A stretch of 64,000 bases of DNA from Colwellia_A sp047621305 (GCA_047621305.1 JBLHNB010000018.1:1-64000); one strand, 5' to 3'; numbered from the stretch's first letter, positions 9,223 through 18,309 are shown. The notes: generated from the letters alone by a model not told the origin. Translations and numbers: made by a program.

Positions 9223-11160
9223 TTAATTACCCGAACGATCAACAATGTATACCATTGCCACTTCGTCAGCGGGGTCTTTATGTGGGCTTTGTTCACTATC
9301 TTCAATAATATTATTTGCTAAAGAGCTTTTCTCTATTATGGAAAAACCAAGTTTGTTAAAAAATTCGGGGATATAAGTTAAAACAATAATTTTTTGTAGT
9401 TCGATTTGGTGAGCAAACTCCAGTAAGTATTGCACTAACGCTTGACCTTGACCTTGACCATGGGCGCTTTTGTCCACCACAATTGAGCGTATTTCAGCTA
9501 AACCTGTTTGATAGATATATAAAGAAGCACAACCAACAACATCACCGTCAACTTCCGCAACGACAAAATTTTGAATATCATGAATAATGTTGTCACGACT
9601 ACGCGGTAATATTTCACCTTTTTCAGACCAGTGGTCAACTTGCTGATAAATCTTATCCACGTCAGACATTCTCGCCCTACGCACAGATAACGCCGCCGCT
9701 TTTTGTGCATTTAAGCGTTGTTTGACTTGTTTTAACGCCATGTTAATTTGATCTTTACTTGGTGCTCCAACGACCTGCCCATTTAAAGAGTCTTTATTAC
9801 CTTGTATATCTGCTAGTGCTTTTTTTACCTGCGAACGAGACGTACCACCCAGAGCAACGCGTTTATCTAAACACGACTCTATAGAAAGGTGTTGATAAAC
9901 ATCTTGCTCTATTTTATCGCTGTATTTTTGTAATTCTACAATTGAAAAGTCTTCTAGCGCATGGCCTTCTTCAATCGCTGCCAAAACAACTTCTCCAACA
10001 ATATGGTGAGCTTCACGAAAGGGGATACCTTTACTTACTAGATAATCAGCTAACTCTGTTGAGTTTGCATAACCTTGTTGTGCTGCGGCTAAAGTACGCG
10101 CACGGTTTACTTTTAAGCCTTCAGCAACCAATACCGCCATTTCCATACATTCTTGCCATGTATCTAACGCATCAAAAAGTCCTTCTTTGTCTTCTTGCAT
10201 GTCTTTATTGTATGCAAGTGGCAGAGCTTTCATGGTGATCATCATACCCGTAAGTGAGCCCATAACGCGGCCCGCCTTGCCACGGATTAATTCACAAGCA
10301 TCAGGGTTTTTCTTTTGTGGCATGAGTGATGACCCAGAGCTCACTAAATCACTCATCTCAACAAAACCAGCTTCCCCTGAATTATAGAAAATTAAGTCTT
10401 CAGCAAAACGTGATAAATGCATCATCGAAATGCTCGCACTAGAAAGTAATTCAAGCACGTGGTCACGATCAGAAACAGCATCTAAACTGTTTAAGGTCGC
10501 GCTTCTAAAGCCTAATTTTTGCGCTAATAAATCACGGTCAATTGGATAAGCGGTTCCAGCTAAGGCGCCTGAGCCTAAGGGGGAAGTATCAGCCCGATAG
10601 AGGCTATCTTTTAATCGACCAATATCACGATTAAACATTTCTACATAAGCCAAACACCAATGACCAAACGTTACTGGCTGTGCACGCTGTAAGTGGGTAT
10701 ATCCCGGTAACACAGTATTACTTTCACGTTCAGCGAGATCCAACAAGGCTTGTTGTAAATTAACTAATGCAAATAATAATTCGCCGCCTGTTTCTTTGCA
10801 CCACAGCTTTAAATCTGTCGCGACTTGATCATTACGACTACGACCCGTATGAAGTTTTTTACCTAAATCGCCCGTTTTTTCAATGAGATTAATTTCAACC
10901 CAGCTGTGAATATCTTCAGCATCTGATAACAGGATCTGTTTAGGATTTTCTTCAACCGATACTTTTAATTCTAACAGTGCCGCTTTTAAACGCGTAAATT
11001 CATCAATGCTGAGCACATTAACCGTAGTCAGGGCTTCGGCCCAAGCAATTGAACCGGTAATGTCTTGCACCACCATACGATAATCGATAGGTAGTGAGTC
11101 GTTAAATTTTTTAAATTGTACACTCGCTTTTTCTTTAAAGCGTCCGCCCCATAAAGCCAT
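9223..11160 (-). CDS. argH: Argininosuccinate lyase fused to a GNAT acetyltransferase domain, ArgH(A)
   Basis: Residues 1 to about 455 are argininosuccinate lyase, which splits argininosuccinate to arginine and fumarate; the superfamily signature GSSLMPQKKNPDACE and the HTGRSRNDQ motif are present. A linker leads into a GNAT domain (about 493-645) with a clear acetyl-CoA loop, VVDKSAHGQGQGQALVQYLL. Normal ArgH is about 457 residues, so the extra 190 are a true fusion. In Moritella and relatives such ArgH(A) fusions provide N-acetylglutamate synthase activity. Here a complete separate argA follows, so the fused domain may be redundant, differently regulated or specialised. Two bases separate it from argG. 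Confidence 0.95.
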   Translation of the reverse strand: MALWGGRFKEKASVQFKKFNDSLPIDYRMVVQDITGSIAWAEALTTVNVLSIDEFTRLKAALLELKVSVEENPKQILLSDAEDIHSWVEINLIEKTGDLGKKLHTGRSRNDQVATDLKLWCKETGGELLFALVNLQQALLDLAERESNTVLPGYTHLQRAQPVTFGHWCLAYVEMFNRDIGRLKDSLYRADTSPLGSGALAGTAYPIDRDLLAQKLGFRSATLNSLDAVSDRDHVLELLSSASISMMHLSRFAEDLIFYNSGEAGFVEMSDLVSSGSSLMPQKKNPDACELIRGKAGRVMGSLTGMMITMKALPLAYNKDMQEDKEGLFDALDTWQECMEMAVLVAEGLKVNRARTLAAAQQGYANSTELADYLVSKGIPFREAHHIVGEVVLAAIEEGHALEDFSIVELQKYSDKIEQDVYQHLSIESCLDKRVALGGTSRSQVKKALADIQGNKDSLNGQVVGAPSKDQINMALKQVKQRLNAQKAAALSVRRARMSDVDKIYQQVDHWSEKGEILPRSRDNIIHDIQNFVVAEVDGDVVGCASLYIYQTGLAEIRSIVVDKSAHGQGQGQALVQYLLEFAHQIELQKIIVLTYIPEFFNKLGFSIIEKSSLANNIIEDSEQSPHKDPADEVAMVYIVDRSGN

Positions 11161-11162
11161 GG

Positions 11163-12410
11163 TTATGCGTCCTTTTTATCTTTAGAAGAGGCTGCCTGTG
11201 AGAGTGCAGTGATCCGGCTTGATAAACTAAATAAACGAATAAAACCTTCAGCATGTTTTTGATCATAAACATCATCGGCACCAAACGTTGCAAACGCTTC
11301 TGAGTATAATGAATTAGGTGAACGACGCTGAATAACCTGCGCCATGCCTTTATAAAGTTTGACGACAACATCACCAGTAACTTTTTCTGCAAAAGAAGCT
11401 GCTGAAGCTAATTGCGCTTTCGCTAATGGTGTAAACCACCGGCCATCGTAGATAACATGCGAAAATTCAAGAGCCACTGATTCACGATACTTCAGTGATT
11501 CTTTATCAAGAATAAGCGTTTCTAGCCCTTTATATGCTGCCATTAAAATAGTGCCGCCTGGCGTTTCATAACAGCCACGAGATTTCATCCCCACCAAACG
11601 GTTCTCAACGATATCAATTCGACCCACTCCATGAGCTGCACCTTTTTTATTCAAATACATCAGTGCTTCGTATGCAGAAAGCCCCTTGCCATCAACCGCA
11701 ATCAGTTCACCTTCAACAAAACTTAATTGTACTTTTTCAGGTACGTTTGGCGCATCCATAGGATCAACCGTCATCGTCCAAACTTCTTTTGAAGGTTCAC
11801 ACCAAGGGTCTTCTAACTCACCACCTTCGTGAGAGATATGCCACGCGTTTGCATCACGGCTATAGATTTTAGTTAACGAAGCAGCGCAAGGAATATCACG
11901 TTCGGCTAAATAATCAAGCAGGTCTTCACGAGATACCATATCCCATTCACGCCATGGTGCAATCACGGTTAGCTCTGGTGCTAATGCAGCAAAACAAGAC
12001 TCAAAACGTACTTGATCGTTACCCTTGCCTGTACAGCCATGACAAACCGCGTCAGCACCAACCTTAAGTGCCAATTCTATATGTGCTTTAGCAATAATAG
12101 GCCGCGCCATCGAAGTACCTAATAAATATTGGCCTTCGTAAACAGCACCGGTTTTTAAAATAGGGTAGATATACTCTTTAACATATTCTTCTTTAAGATC
12201 GGCAACATAGCATTCTGAAGCCCCTGAAGCGATGGCTTTTTCTTTAATGCCTTCTAGCTCTTCGTCACCTTGACCAACATCAGCACAAAAGGCAATGACT
12301 TCACAATTGTCATAGTTTTCTTTTAACCATGGAATAATGGCTGAAGTATCTAATCCGCCAGAATAAGCTAATACCACTTTTTTGATTTGTTTCTTTGTTG
12401 CTAAAGCCAT
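11163..12410 (-). CDS. argG: Argininosuccinate synthase
   Basis: ArgG condenses citrulline and aspartate with ATP to argininosuccinate. The 415-residue protein has the PP-loop AYSGGLDTSAI (residues 14-24) and the segments CHGCTGKGNDQVRFE and SLTKIYSRDANAWHISHEGG typical of type I argininosuccinate synthase. Length is normal. It lies between argF and argH; the 108-base gap to argF contains an inverted repeat that could affect relative expression of the two operon halves. Confidence 0.96.
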   Translation of the reverse strand: MALATKKQIKKVVLAYSGGLDTSAIIPWLKENYDNCEVIAFCADVGQGDEELEGIKEKAIASGASECYVADLKEEYVKEYIYPILKTGAVYEGQYLLGTSMARPIIAKAHIELALKVGADAVCHGCTGKGNDQVRFESCFAALAPELTVIAPWREWDMVSREDLLDYLAERDIPCAASLTKIYSRDANAWHISHEGGELEDPWCEPSKEVWTMTVDPMDAPNVPEKVQLSFVEGELIAVDGKGLSAYEALMYLNKKGAAHGVGRIDIVENRLVGMKSRGCYETPGGTILMAAYKGLETLILDKESLKYRESVALEFSHVIYDGRWFTPLAKAQLASAASFAEKVTGDVVVKLYKGMAQVIQRRSPNSLYSEAFATFGADDVYDQKHAEGFIRLFSLSSRITALSQAASSKDKKDA

Positions 12411-12432
12411 TGTCTTTTCCTATAAATTCTTT

Positions 12433-12514
12433 TGTAGGCCGAACCTTAGTTCGACAAATGATATTAATTACTAACTAAATGGACGTTGTCGAATTCAAGT
12501 TCGACCTCGACCTA
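12433..12514. repeat. Inverted repeat (REP-like) between argF and argG
   Basis: Two arms, 12433-12457 and 12486-12514, are inverted copies of a unit reading AGGYCGAACYTNARTTCGACAA, with about 18 of 22 positions matching. They flank an AT-rich centre, so the transcript could form a long stem-loop. A related unit with the same GTAGG(C/T)CGAA core occurs at about 58.0 kb, which suggests a dispersed family. A role in mRNA stability or partial termination inside the arg operon is inferred. Confidence 0.65.
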
Positions 12515-12518
12515 AAGG

Positions 12519-13517
12519 TTAATCAGCTAAAAGCGTTACGAGCACCGCATTCTGTGCCCACATTCTATTTTCTGCTTGTTGAAAAACAACCGAGAGTTCT
12601 TTATCGTCGAATAATTCCGTGGTGATTTCTTCGCCTAAATGTGCTGGTTGACAATGCATCACAATACTCGCGTTACACTTTTCTATGAGTTGATGATTCA
12701 CCTGATACTGCGCAAACTTTGCTAATATCAGTGCTTTTTTACTAATATCTTCATCACCCATCGATACCCAAGTATCGGTATAAATAACGTCTTGTTTTCC
12801 TAACTCGTCAATATCAGAAATAAGTACTAATTGGCTGCCAGATTGCTGCGCAAGCGCCTTAGCTTTATTAAGTAATGAGGTTTCTGGCCCGTAGCCTTCT
12901 GGACAAACTAAAGTGAAATCTACGCCGAGTATCGCCGCCATTAACATCAATGAATTAGCAACGTTATTACCATCACCAATATAAGCTAATTTTACTTTTG
13001 ATAAGTCCGTACCTTTACCTAGCACAAAATGTTCCTGTAAAGTGACAAAATCAGCCAAAGCTTGGCATGGGTGATAGATATCACAAAGTGCGTTGATTAC
13101 TGGCACATTAGCATGCTGTGCTAAACCTTCAATCGCACTATTTTCAAAAACACGGGCAACAATAGCGTCGGCATAACATGACAAATTTTTTGCGTAATCA
13201 CTGACTCTTTCTCGTTCCCCTAACTTGCCATTTTGTTGACCTAAATATAATGCATGCCCTCCCAATTTGTTAATACCCATGTCGAAACTTACATGAGTTC
13301 TTAATGAGGGCTTTTCAAAAATCATCGCCACAGACTTCCCAGCTAATGCTTGGCTATAATCTGCAGGATTATTTTTGATATTTATCGCTAAATCAATAAG
13401 CGCGACTATTTGAGCTTTAGTAAGTTGATCATCAGCAAGAAAACCTGTTAACTTATGCGTATTGGTTGGAATATATTCTGCTGGAGAATTTTCTCTATTT
13501 AGTTGTGACATTGCCAT
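12519..13517 (-). CDS. argF: Ornithine carbamoyltransferase with atypical motifs
   Basis: The enzyme transfers the carbamoyl group of carbamoyl phosphate to ornithine (giving citrulline) in the cytoplasm. The 332 residues follow the transcarbamylase fold, with the domain-2 segment YIGDGNNVANSLM, the motif DTWVSMGDE and the C-terminal QAENRMWAQNAVL typical of ornithine enzymes. Two binding motifs differ from the usual: the carbamoyl-phosphate loop is SLRTH instead of STRTR, and the catalytic-cysteine loop is HCQPAH instead of HCLPAH. SLRT is also seen in acetyl- or succinyl-ornithine carbamoyltransferases, but the pathway has argE and the other features are those of ornithine transcarbamylase. 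It sits between argB and argG. Confidence 0.85.
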   Translation of the reverse strand: MAMSQLNRENSPAEYIPTNTHKLTGFLADDQLTKAQIVALIDLAINIKNNPADYSQALAGKSVAMIFEKPSLRTHVSFDMGINKLGGHALYLGQQNGKLGERERVSDYAKNLSCYADAIVARVFENSAIEGLAQHANVPVINALCDIYHPCQALADFVTLQEHFVLGKGTDLSKVKLAYIGDGNNVANSLMLMAAILGVDFTLVCPEGYGPETSLLNKAKALAQQSGSQLVLISDIDELGKQDVIYTDTWVSMGDEDISKKALILAKFAQYQVNHQLIEKCNASIVMHCQPAHLGEEITTELFDDKELSVVFQQAENRMWAQNAVLVTLLAD

Positions 13518-13546
13518 AATGTGTTTATTCCGAAAAAGTATTTAAA

Positions 13547-14359
13547 TTAATTAGCTTCGATGCAAGTACCGATATGCTCACCGTTAAGTAAATTGATAAT
13601 TTGTTCTGGCGACTGCCAACTGGCAACCGCGATACTTCGTCGTAATTGATTGGCTGCATGTAAAGCCGCATTGACTTTTGCGATCATTCCCCCTGCAATA
13701 ACACCTTGTTCGATCAGTGAAACCGCATGATTTTTGCCCAATGACATAATAAATGCACCTTTAGCATCTTTTACACCGTTAACATCAGTTAATAGTAATA
13801 ACTCCGCATTTAATAATTGGCAAATGGCCACAGCTGCATCATCCGCATTTACATTGACTAATTCACCGCTTGATAACGAACCAATAGAAGAAATAACGGG
13901 TAAAAACTTTGCATTTAATAAGGTATCAAGTAATTTACTATTATGAGCACTAGGTTCACCGACCATGCCTAAGCCTTTTTCACTTAAATCACAAGCAACC
14001 ATATCTCCATCTGCAAGTGATAAACCCACTGCTTGTATATGTAAACTTTTAGCGGTAGCAACGATAGTTTTATTAACACTTCCTGCTAAAGCGCCAGCAA
14101 TAATTGGCATTTGCTCTTTAGGCGTTACTCGTAACCCTTGTTTTTTCTCGGTAGTAAAGCCTGCTTGACTCAGCATTTCATCAACGACACAACCACCACC
14201 ATGCACCAAAACCACCACTTGATTTTTTAATGAGGCTATCACCTTTAATAAATCAGTAAGCGCCTCACGTTTCTCAAGAATGGCACCACCAATTTTAATC
14301 ACTAATGGTTTATTTATTCTATTTCCCAAAGAACGATAAGAAGAATTAGGCATTAGCAT
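13547..14359 (-). CDS. argB: Acetylglutamate kinase
   Basis: ArgB phosphorylates N-acetylglutamate, the second step of the arginine pathway. The 270-residue protein shows KIGGAILEK, the VHGGGCVVDEML loop that binds substrate, the RVTPKEQMPII segment and NVNADDAAVAI, as in the short E. coli-type enzyme. It lacks the N-terminal helix of the arginine-inhibited hexameric kinases, so control by arginine probably acts at N-acetylglutamate synthesis instead (inference from family knowledge). The gene overlaps the end of argC by 14 bases, and 29 bases separate it from argF. Confidence 0.95.
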   Translation of the reverse strand: MLMPNSSYRSLGNRINKPLVIKIGGAILEKREALTDLLKVIASLKNQVVVLVHGGGCVVDEMLSQAGFTTEKKQGLRVTPKEQMPIIAGALAGSVNKTIVATAKSLHIQAVGLSLADGDMVACDLSEKGLGMVGEPSAHNSKLLDTLLNAKFLPVISSIGSLSSGELVNVNADDAAVAICQLLNAELLLLTDVNGVKDAKGAFIMSLGKNHAVSLIEQGVIAGGMIAKVNAALHAANQLRRSIAVASWQSPEQIINLLNGEHIGTCIEAN

Positions 14360-15386
14360 TTCCCGCGGCTGAGCTATTCAATAAACTATATTCACTGGCT
14401 AAACCAAGAGAAATATTCGCGCACTGTACTGCTTGTGAAGCAGCACCTTTCAACAAATTATCAATGGCGCAACTCACTACTACTACTTGCTTTTCTTCAT
14501 CGACTTGCCAATGCACATCGGCAAATGGTGTATTAGCAACATGGTCGATTTTTGGCCAAGCCCCGGTTAAACGTACAAGCGGTTGATCTTGATAAGCAGT
14601 AATAAATGCGCTGTTAATTTGCTCAGTAGTCACTCCTGCTTTGATTTGTAAGGTTACGGTTGACATTAAACCCCGTTTATAGGGAGCAAGATGTGGATTA
14701 AAAATAACCTGTGCATCCGCTTCTTGACTAATTTCTGGTTGATGTCTGTGCTGTAAAATATTGTAAGGGGTTAAGCTGACCTCATAAAAGCTAGTCGCCA
14801 ACGATGCTTTTCTACCGGCTCCACTGACACCACTAATGCCATTTACTACGATCAGTGAATTTTCAAGATGATAGTTATTTATTGTTATGGGTTTTAACGC
14901 TAATAAACTCGCCGTGGGATAACAGCCCGGCACTGCAACTAATCTTGCACTAGCAATATCCACTTGCTGCCATTCGGCCAAACCATATTTTGCTTGTGAA
15001 AGTGCTAAAAGGCTTTGGTGCTCAAAACCATAAAAGGTTGGATAGTCGGCACTATTTTTTAATCGAAATCCGCCTGAAAGATCAAAAACCTTAACCCCAT
15101 TGTCTACAAATGCTTGTGCCCATTCGGCACTAAATTCATGAGGAGTAGCAAAAAACACCGCATCAAGTTCACGCACCGTTTGATCAAACCAAGCTTGCGA
15201 AAAACACACTAAAGGTAAATCACAAACACCTAAGTAACGTGGATGCAACTGTGAGAAAGTCATATCTGCTGAGCCACTGTTTTCGGAAACCACTAAGTAC
15301 TTAAGAGAAACTTTATCGTGTGCGCACAGTAAATTAATAAGTTCAGCCCCCACATATCCACTTGCTCCAATAACGGCGACTTTCAT
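14346..15386 (-). CDS. argC: N-acetyl-gamma-glutamyl-phosphate reductase
   Basis: ArgC reduces N-acetylglutamyl phosphate to the semialdehyde with NADPH. The N terminus MKVAVIGASGYVGAELINLL is a Rossmann loop, and VAVPGCYPTASLLAL contains the catalytic cysteine. I placed the start at the ATG preceding KVAVIG, which has GAGAAA nine bases upstream; an ATG six codons earlier is possible but would put extra residues before the dinucleotide fold. It is the first gene of the arginine operon, divergent from argE, with a promoter and ArgR box candidate upstream. Confidence 0.95.
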   Translation of the reverse strand: MKVAVIGASGYVGAELINLLCAHDKVSLKYLVVSENSGSADMTFSQLHPRYLGVCDLPLVCFSQAWFDQTVRELDAVFFATPHEFSAEWAQAFVDNGVKVFDLSGGFRLKNSADYPTFYGFEHQSLLALSQAKYGLAEWQQVDIASARLVAVPGCYPTASLLALKPITINNYHLENSLIVVNGISGVSGAGRKASLATSFYEVSLTPYNILQHRHQPEISQEADAQVIFNPHLAPYKRGLMSTVTLQIKAGVTTEQINSAFITAYQDQPLVRLTGAWPKIDHVANTPFADVHWQVDEEKQVVVVSCAIDNLLKGAASQAVQCANISLGLASEYSLLNSSAAGNANA

Positions 15387-15480
15387 AGTTATTTTCTCTT
15401 TCATTTTTTTACTTAGAGAATATGGAAAACAAATAAGTTTCCATAGCCTTCTTTAATTAGGTTATTTACACTAGAATAAG

Positions 15481-15510
15481 AAAATAACACCGTATGATTT
15501 ATTATGCAAC
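15481..15510 (-). promoter_or_regulatory. argC promoter overlapped by a candidate ArgR box
   Basis: On the minus strand a -35 box TTGCAT (15504-15509) and a weak -10 box TATTTT (15481-15486) are 17 bases apart. The plus-strand sequence TGATTTATTATGCA at 15495-15508 matches 12 of 14 positions of the E. coli ARG-box core TGAATWWWWATTCA and covers the -35 box. A poorer second match lies at about 15473-15486. ArgR with arginine would therefore block argC, and perhaps argE, transcription; the box assignment is inferred from consensus only. Confidence 0.6.
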
Positions 15511-15569
15511 TAAAAGGCATAAGTACCCATGGTGTATTTTATCTTTCCATTTTTAGATAGTGAGCCTTT

Positions 15570-16718
15570 ATGACAAATTTGCCGGACTTTAAAAATTCAT
15601 TAATGCAGTTGATTGCAAACCCATCAATTAGTTCTACTCAAGCACACTGGGATCAAGGTAATTTAGACGTTATTGAGTTGTTAGCCACCTGGTTTGAACA
15701 ACTCGGCTTTAGCATAGATATTCAAGCAGTACCTGAAACACGAAATAAATATAATTTATTAGCAAAGTTAGGAAGTGGTGACGGCGGATTATTATTAGCA
15801 GGTCATAGTGACACAGTACCTTTTGATGAAAACCGTTGGCATTCAAATCCTTTTGAAGTGGTCGATAAGAATAATAAACTTTATGGTTTGGGGACATGTG
15901 ACATGAAAGGTTTTTTTGCTTTTATTTTACAAGTTTGCAAAGAGTTACCTACAAAGCAGTTAAAAAAACCACTTTATATTCTAGCCACCGCAGATGAAGA
16001 AACGACCATGGCTGGAGCACGTTTTTTTACCCAAAAACACACAACAAAACCCGATGTGGCCATTATTGGTGAACCTACCAACTTAGTACCCGTTATTATG
16101 CATAAAGGTCATATGTCGCATCGCATAACTATTCACGGAAAATCAGGTCATTCTAGTAAACCAAATTTGGGAGTGAATGCCATTGAAATAATGTATCAAG
16201 TCATTGGTCAATTAATAGCGCTTAAAGAAAAGCTTTCCCTTAATTATAATAACCAAGCCTTTGATGTAACAGCACCAACACTTAATTTAGGTGCGATTAA
16301 AGGCGGCGATAATGCCAATCGTATTTGTGGACAGTGTGAACTAGATATTGATATGCGTTCACTACCAGGAATGACTGATGACGAACTTATATTACTACTA
16401 AGTGAAGCTCTCGAACCCCTCACTGAAAAATATCCAAATAGAGTGAGTTTTGCAGAATTACATCCTAGCTCTCCTAGTTTTGAACAAACCACGGACAGTG
16501 AATTGGTCACGCTTGCGCAAGAAATAAGTGGACACCATTGTTGTGCGGTGAATTACGCCACCGAAGCTCCATTTATTCAGCAACTGGGTTGTCAAACAAT
16601 CGTTCTAGGACCGGGGTCAATTGATCAAGCGCATCAACCTGATGAATTTTTAGCCCATAGTGAAATAGATAAAACCAAAGAAATATTAGTGAAAATGATT
16701 CAACGTTATTGCCTATAA
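15570..16718 (+). CDS. argE: Acetylornithine deacetylase
   Basis: ArgE removes the acetyl group from N-acetylornithine, giving ornithine for ArgF. The 382-residue M20 metallohydrolase has the zinc ligands in GHSDTVPFDENRW, LGTCDMKGFFAF and DEETTMAGAR, the EPTN motif, a dimerisation domain with GHSSKPNLGVNAIE, and a final metal-ligand His in GPGSIDQAHQPDE. It is transcribed divergently from argC across 183 bases, the classic bipolar argE/argCBFGH layout. Presence of argE means the pathway is linear, so a dedicated N-acetylglutamate synthase is required. Confidence 0.95.
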   Translation: MTNLPDFKNSLMQLIANPSISSTQAHWDQGNLDVIELLATWFEQLGFSIDIQAVPETRNKYNLLAKLGSGDGGLLLAGHSDTVPFDENRWHSNPFEVVDKNNKLYGLGTCDMKGFFAFILQVCKELPTKQLKKPLYILATADEETTMAGARFFTQKHTTKPDVAIIGEPTNLVPVIMHKGHMSHRITIHGKSGHSSKPNLGVNAIEIMYQVIGQLIALKEKLSLNYNNQAFDVTAPTLNLGAIKGGDNANRICGQCELDIDMRSLPGMTDDELILLLSEALEPLTEKYPNRVSFAELHPSSPSFEQTTDSELVTLAQEISGHHCCAVNYATEAPFIQQLGCQTIVLGPGSIDQAHQPDEFLAHSEIDKTKEILVKMIQRYCL

Positions 16719-16801
16719 ATCATCCACTTTTTCTAATTAAAATAAGAGTTCAGAATATGAAGTCGAGCGGGTATCGTCTTTTTCGACGATGAATATTACA
16801 A

Positions 16802-18271
16802 TTATTTATTCCATAATTTCTGATTATCTTTAATAGAGAAATAGTCTTTAGGGTGCCAGCAACGTGGTAACAAATCGAGTTTTTGTCGTTCCGCGTAATT
16901 AGAGGCTAGTAGCTCAAGTATTTCATTAAGTCTTTCTTGGCTGATCGATGCTAGTTTTTTCCCTGCTTCAGCAAAATACAAATTACTCTCATTGTCAATA
17001 ACGATATCTGAGCCGTGATTAATAAAGGTTAAATTTCGCGAGGCAATACGGCAGTTGGCTGCTTGCAGTACTTCTGGATATAAACGATTCACAATAGCAT
17101 ATTCATATCGGTCTAATGCTCGTCCATCTGAGTCATTTGGAATATAAATGACACCGTAGCCTTGTGGGAACATGCCGGTAACCGTTTGTAATGCATCAAC
17201 AACAATTTTGCTACAAGCACCACGTTCTGCATTTTGATTAAGTACTTGATAAACTTTTGGTAATAATTTGTAATTATAGTTAGGTTTTGTCGATAATATA
17301 ATTGAGGTGTAGATTTGTGGGACTTTTAATAAATTTCCAATACTTTTCTTTGGATTGATACCACTTTTAATTAAACGCTTAATAAAAAGCAATTTATCAT
17401 GCTCTGCTTTATTAAAGTTTTTGCGCTCAACTTTAGAGTTACCTACATAGTTTCGAGCACCAATACCTCCAACTAAATAGTGGATCGTTTCTCGATAATT
17501 CGTTTGCAGTAACGCTTTTCTATCTTCAATCTCTAACATGCGATGGGGATCTTTCTGCCCTCCTTCACCTTTTAATAATAGTTGCGCTTCAGGATGGTGA
17601 TTGCCAATATCTTGTAACAGCGCAGCCATTAGCAAAGGTATTTTAACTTCCTCTATAAAGCGCCGATAACCTTCGGGATTAACTTCTGCAAAGTCATTGT
17701 ATTGTTCAGCTGGAAGATCTTGTAATCGCTCTTTGATGTAAGGATCTAAAATAACATCGTCGAGACATAGGCGATCAAGTAATCTTAAGCATAAAATAGC
17801 TTTATAAAAGGGTTTGTTTTGCTCATTAACTACGGCAACTTGCTTGCCTTCGGTAGGACTAATTAATTGGATTGTTGCTAATATTTGTGCTGATTTTCGG
17901 TTGTTTTCTTCAAATAAGCCGCCATCACAAAGCTCAAGAATATCGTGACAAATGACAGAAAGGTGTTGCTCTCTATCTTTATTTTCAGCTGTTATATCAT
18001 CAACTTCAGTGCGTAATTTACTTTCTAATTGGCTAATTTTATCTTTATGGCTAGCAATGTCTTTTTCAGATAGAGCCTTCATTTCTTCATTTAATTTGGC
18101 TAGTTTTTCCGTATATGTATCTCTTTCTCTATACAAATATTCTAGGCTATAAAAATATTTGATCGCTCGTTCTAAAAAAGAATCTTTTAAAACACTGTGA
18201 CCGTATATCTTATTAGATAAATTCTTAACCTGAATTGTTAAATTTGTATCGCTGGTTGGTTTTTTCGCCAT
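16802..18271 (-). CDS. Unrecognised cytoplasmic protein, possibly a degenerate HD-GYP-like protein
   Basis: I do not recognise this 489-residue protein with certainty. It has no signal or membrane segment. Residues about 50-104 are a charged heptad-like coiled coil (LNEEMKALSEKDIASHKDK). Residues about 210-385 faintly recall an HD-GYP phosphodiesterase: LLMAALLQDIGNHHPEAQ resembles the HDIGK region, ETIHYLVGG the later HHE helix, and MFPQGYGVIYIPND the C-terminal tail strand. The metal-binding His-Asp pair is QD here, so a phosphodiesterase activity is unlikely if the relationship holds. It stands alone between argE (convergent) and metL, with an 18-base perfect palindrome just upstream. Confidence 0.6.
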   Translation of the reverse strand: MAKKPTSDTNLTIQVKNLSNKIYGHSVLKDSFLERAIKYFYSLEYLYRERDTYTEKLAKLNEEMKALSEKDIASHKDKISQLESKLRTEVDDITAENKDREQHLSVICHDILELCDGGLFEENNRKSAQILATIQLISPTEGKQVAVVNEQNKPFYKAILCLRLLDRLCLDDVILDPYIKERLQDLPAEQYNDFAEVNPEGYRRFIEEVKIPLLMAALLQDIGNHHPEAQLLLKGEGGQKDPHRMLEIEDRKALLQTNYRETIHYLVGGIGARNYVGNSKVERKNFNKAEHDKLLFIKRLIKSGINPKKSIGNLLKVPQIYTSIILSTKPNYNYKLLPKVYQVLNQNAERGACSKIVVDALQTVTGMFPQGYGVIYIPNDSDGRALDRYEYAIVNRLYPEVLQAANCRIASRNLTFINHGSDIVIDNESNLYFAEAGKKLASISQERLNEILELLASNYAERQKLDLLPRCWHPKDYFSIKDNQKLWNK

Positions 18272-18291
18272 TGCTTCTCGGACTTCTTATT

Positions 18292-18309
18292 AAATGTTTA
18301 TAAACATTT
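18292..18309. promoter_or_regulatory. 18-base perfect palindrome upstream of the 489-residue gene
   Basis: AAATGTTTATAAACATTT is perfectly self-complementary and lies 21 bases before the start codon of the minus-strand gene. Its position between promoter and ribosome binding site would suit an operator for a dimeric repressor, but it is AT-rich and no regulator is known. Confidence 0.4.

Noticed and set aside
16770..16790. CGTC/GACG hairpin between argE and the 489-residue gene as a terminator
   Set aside because: The stem is only four bases and the loop TTTTTC gives no T tract in a useful position.
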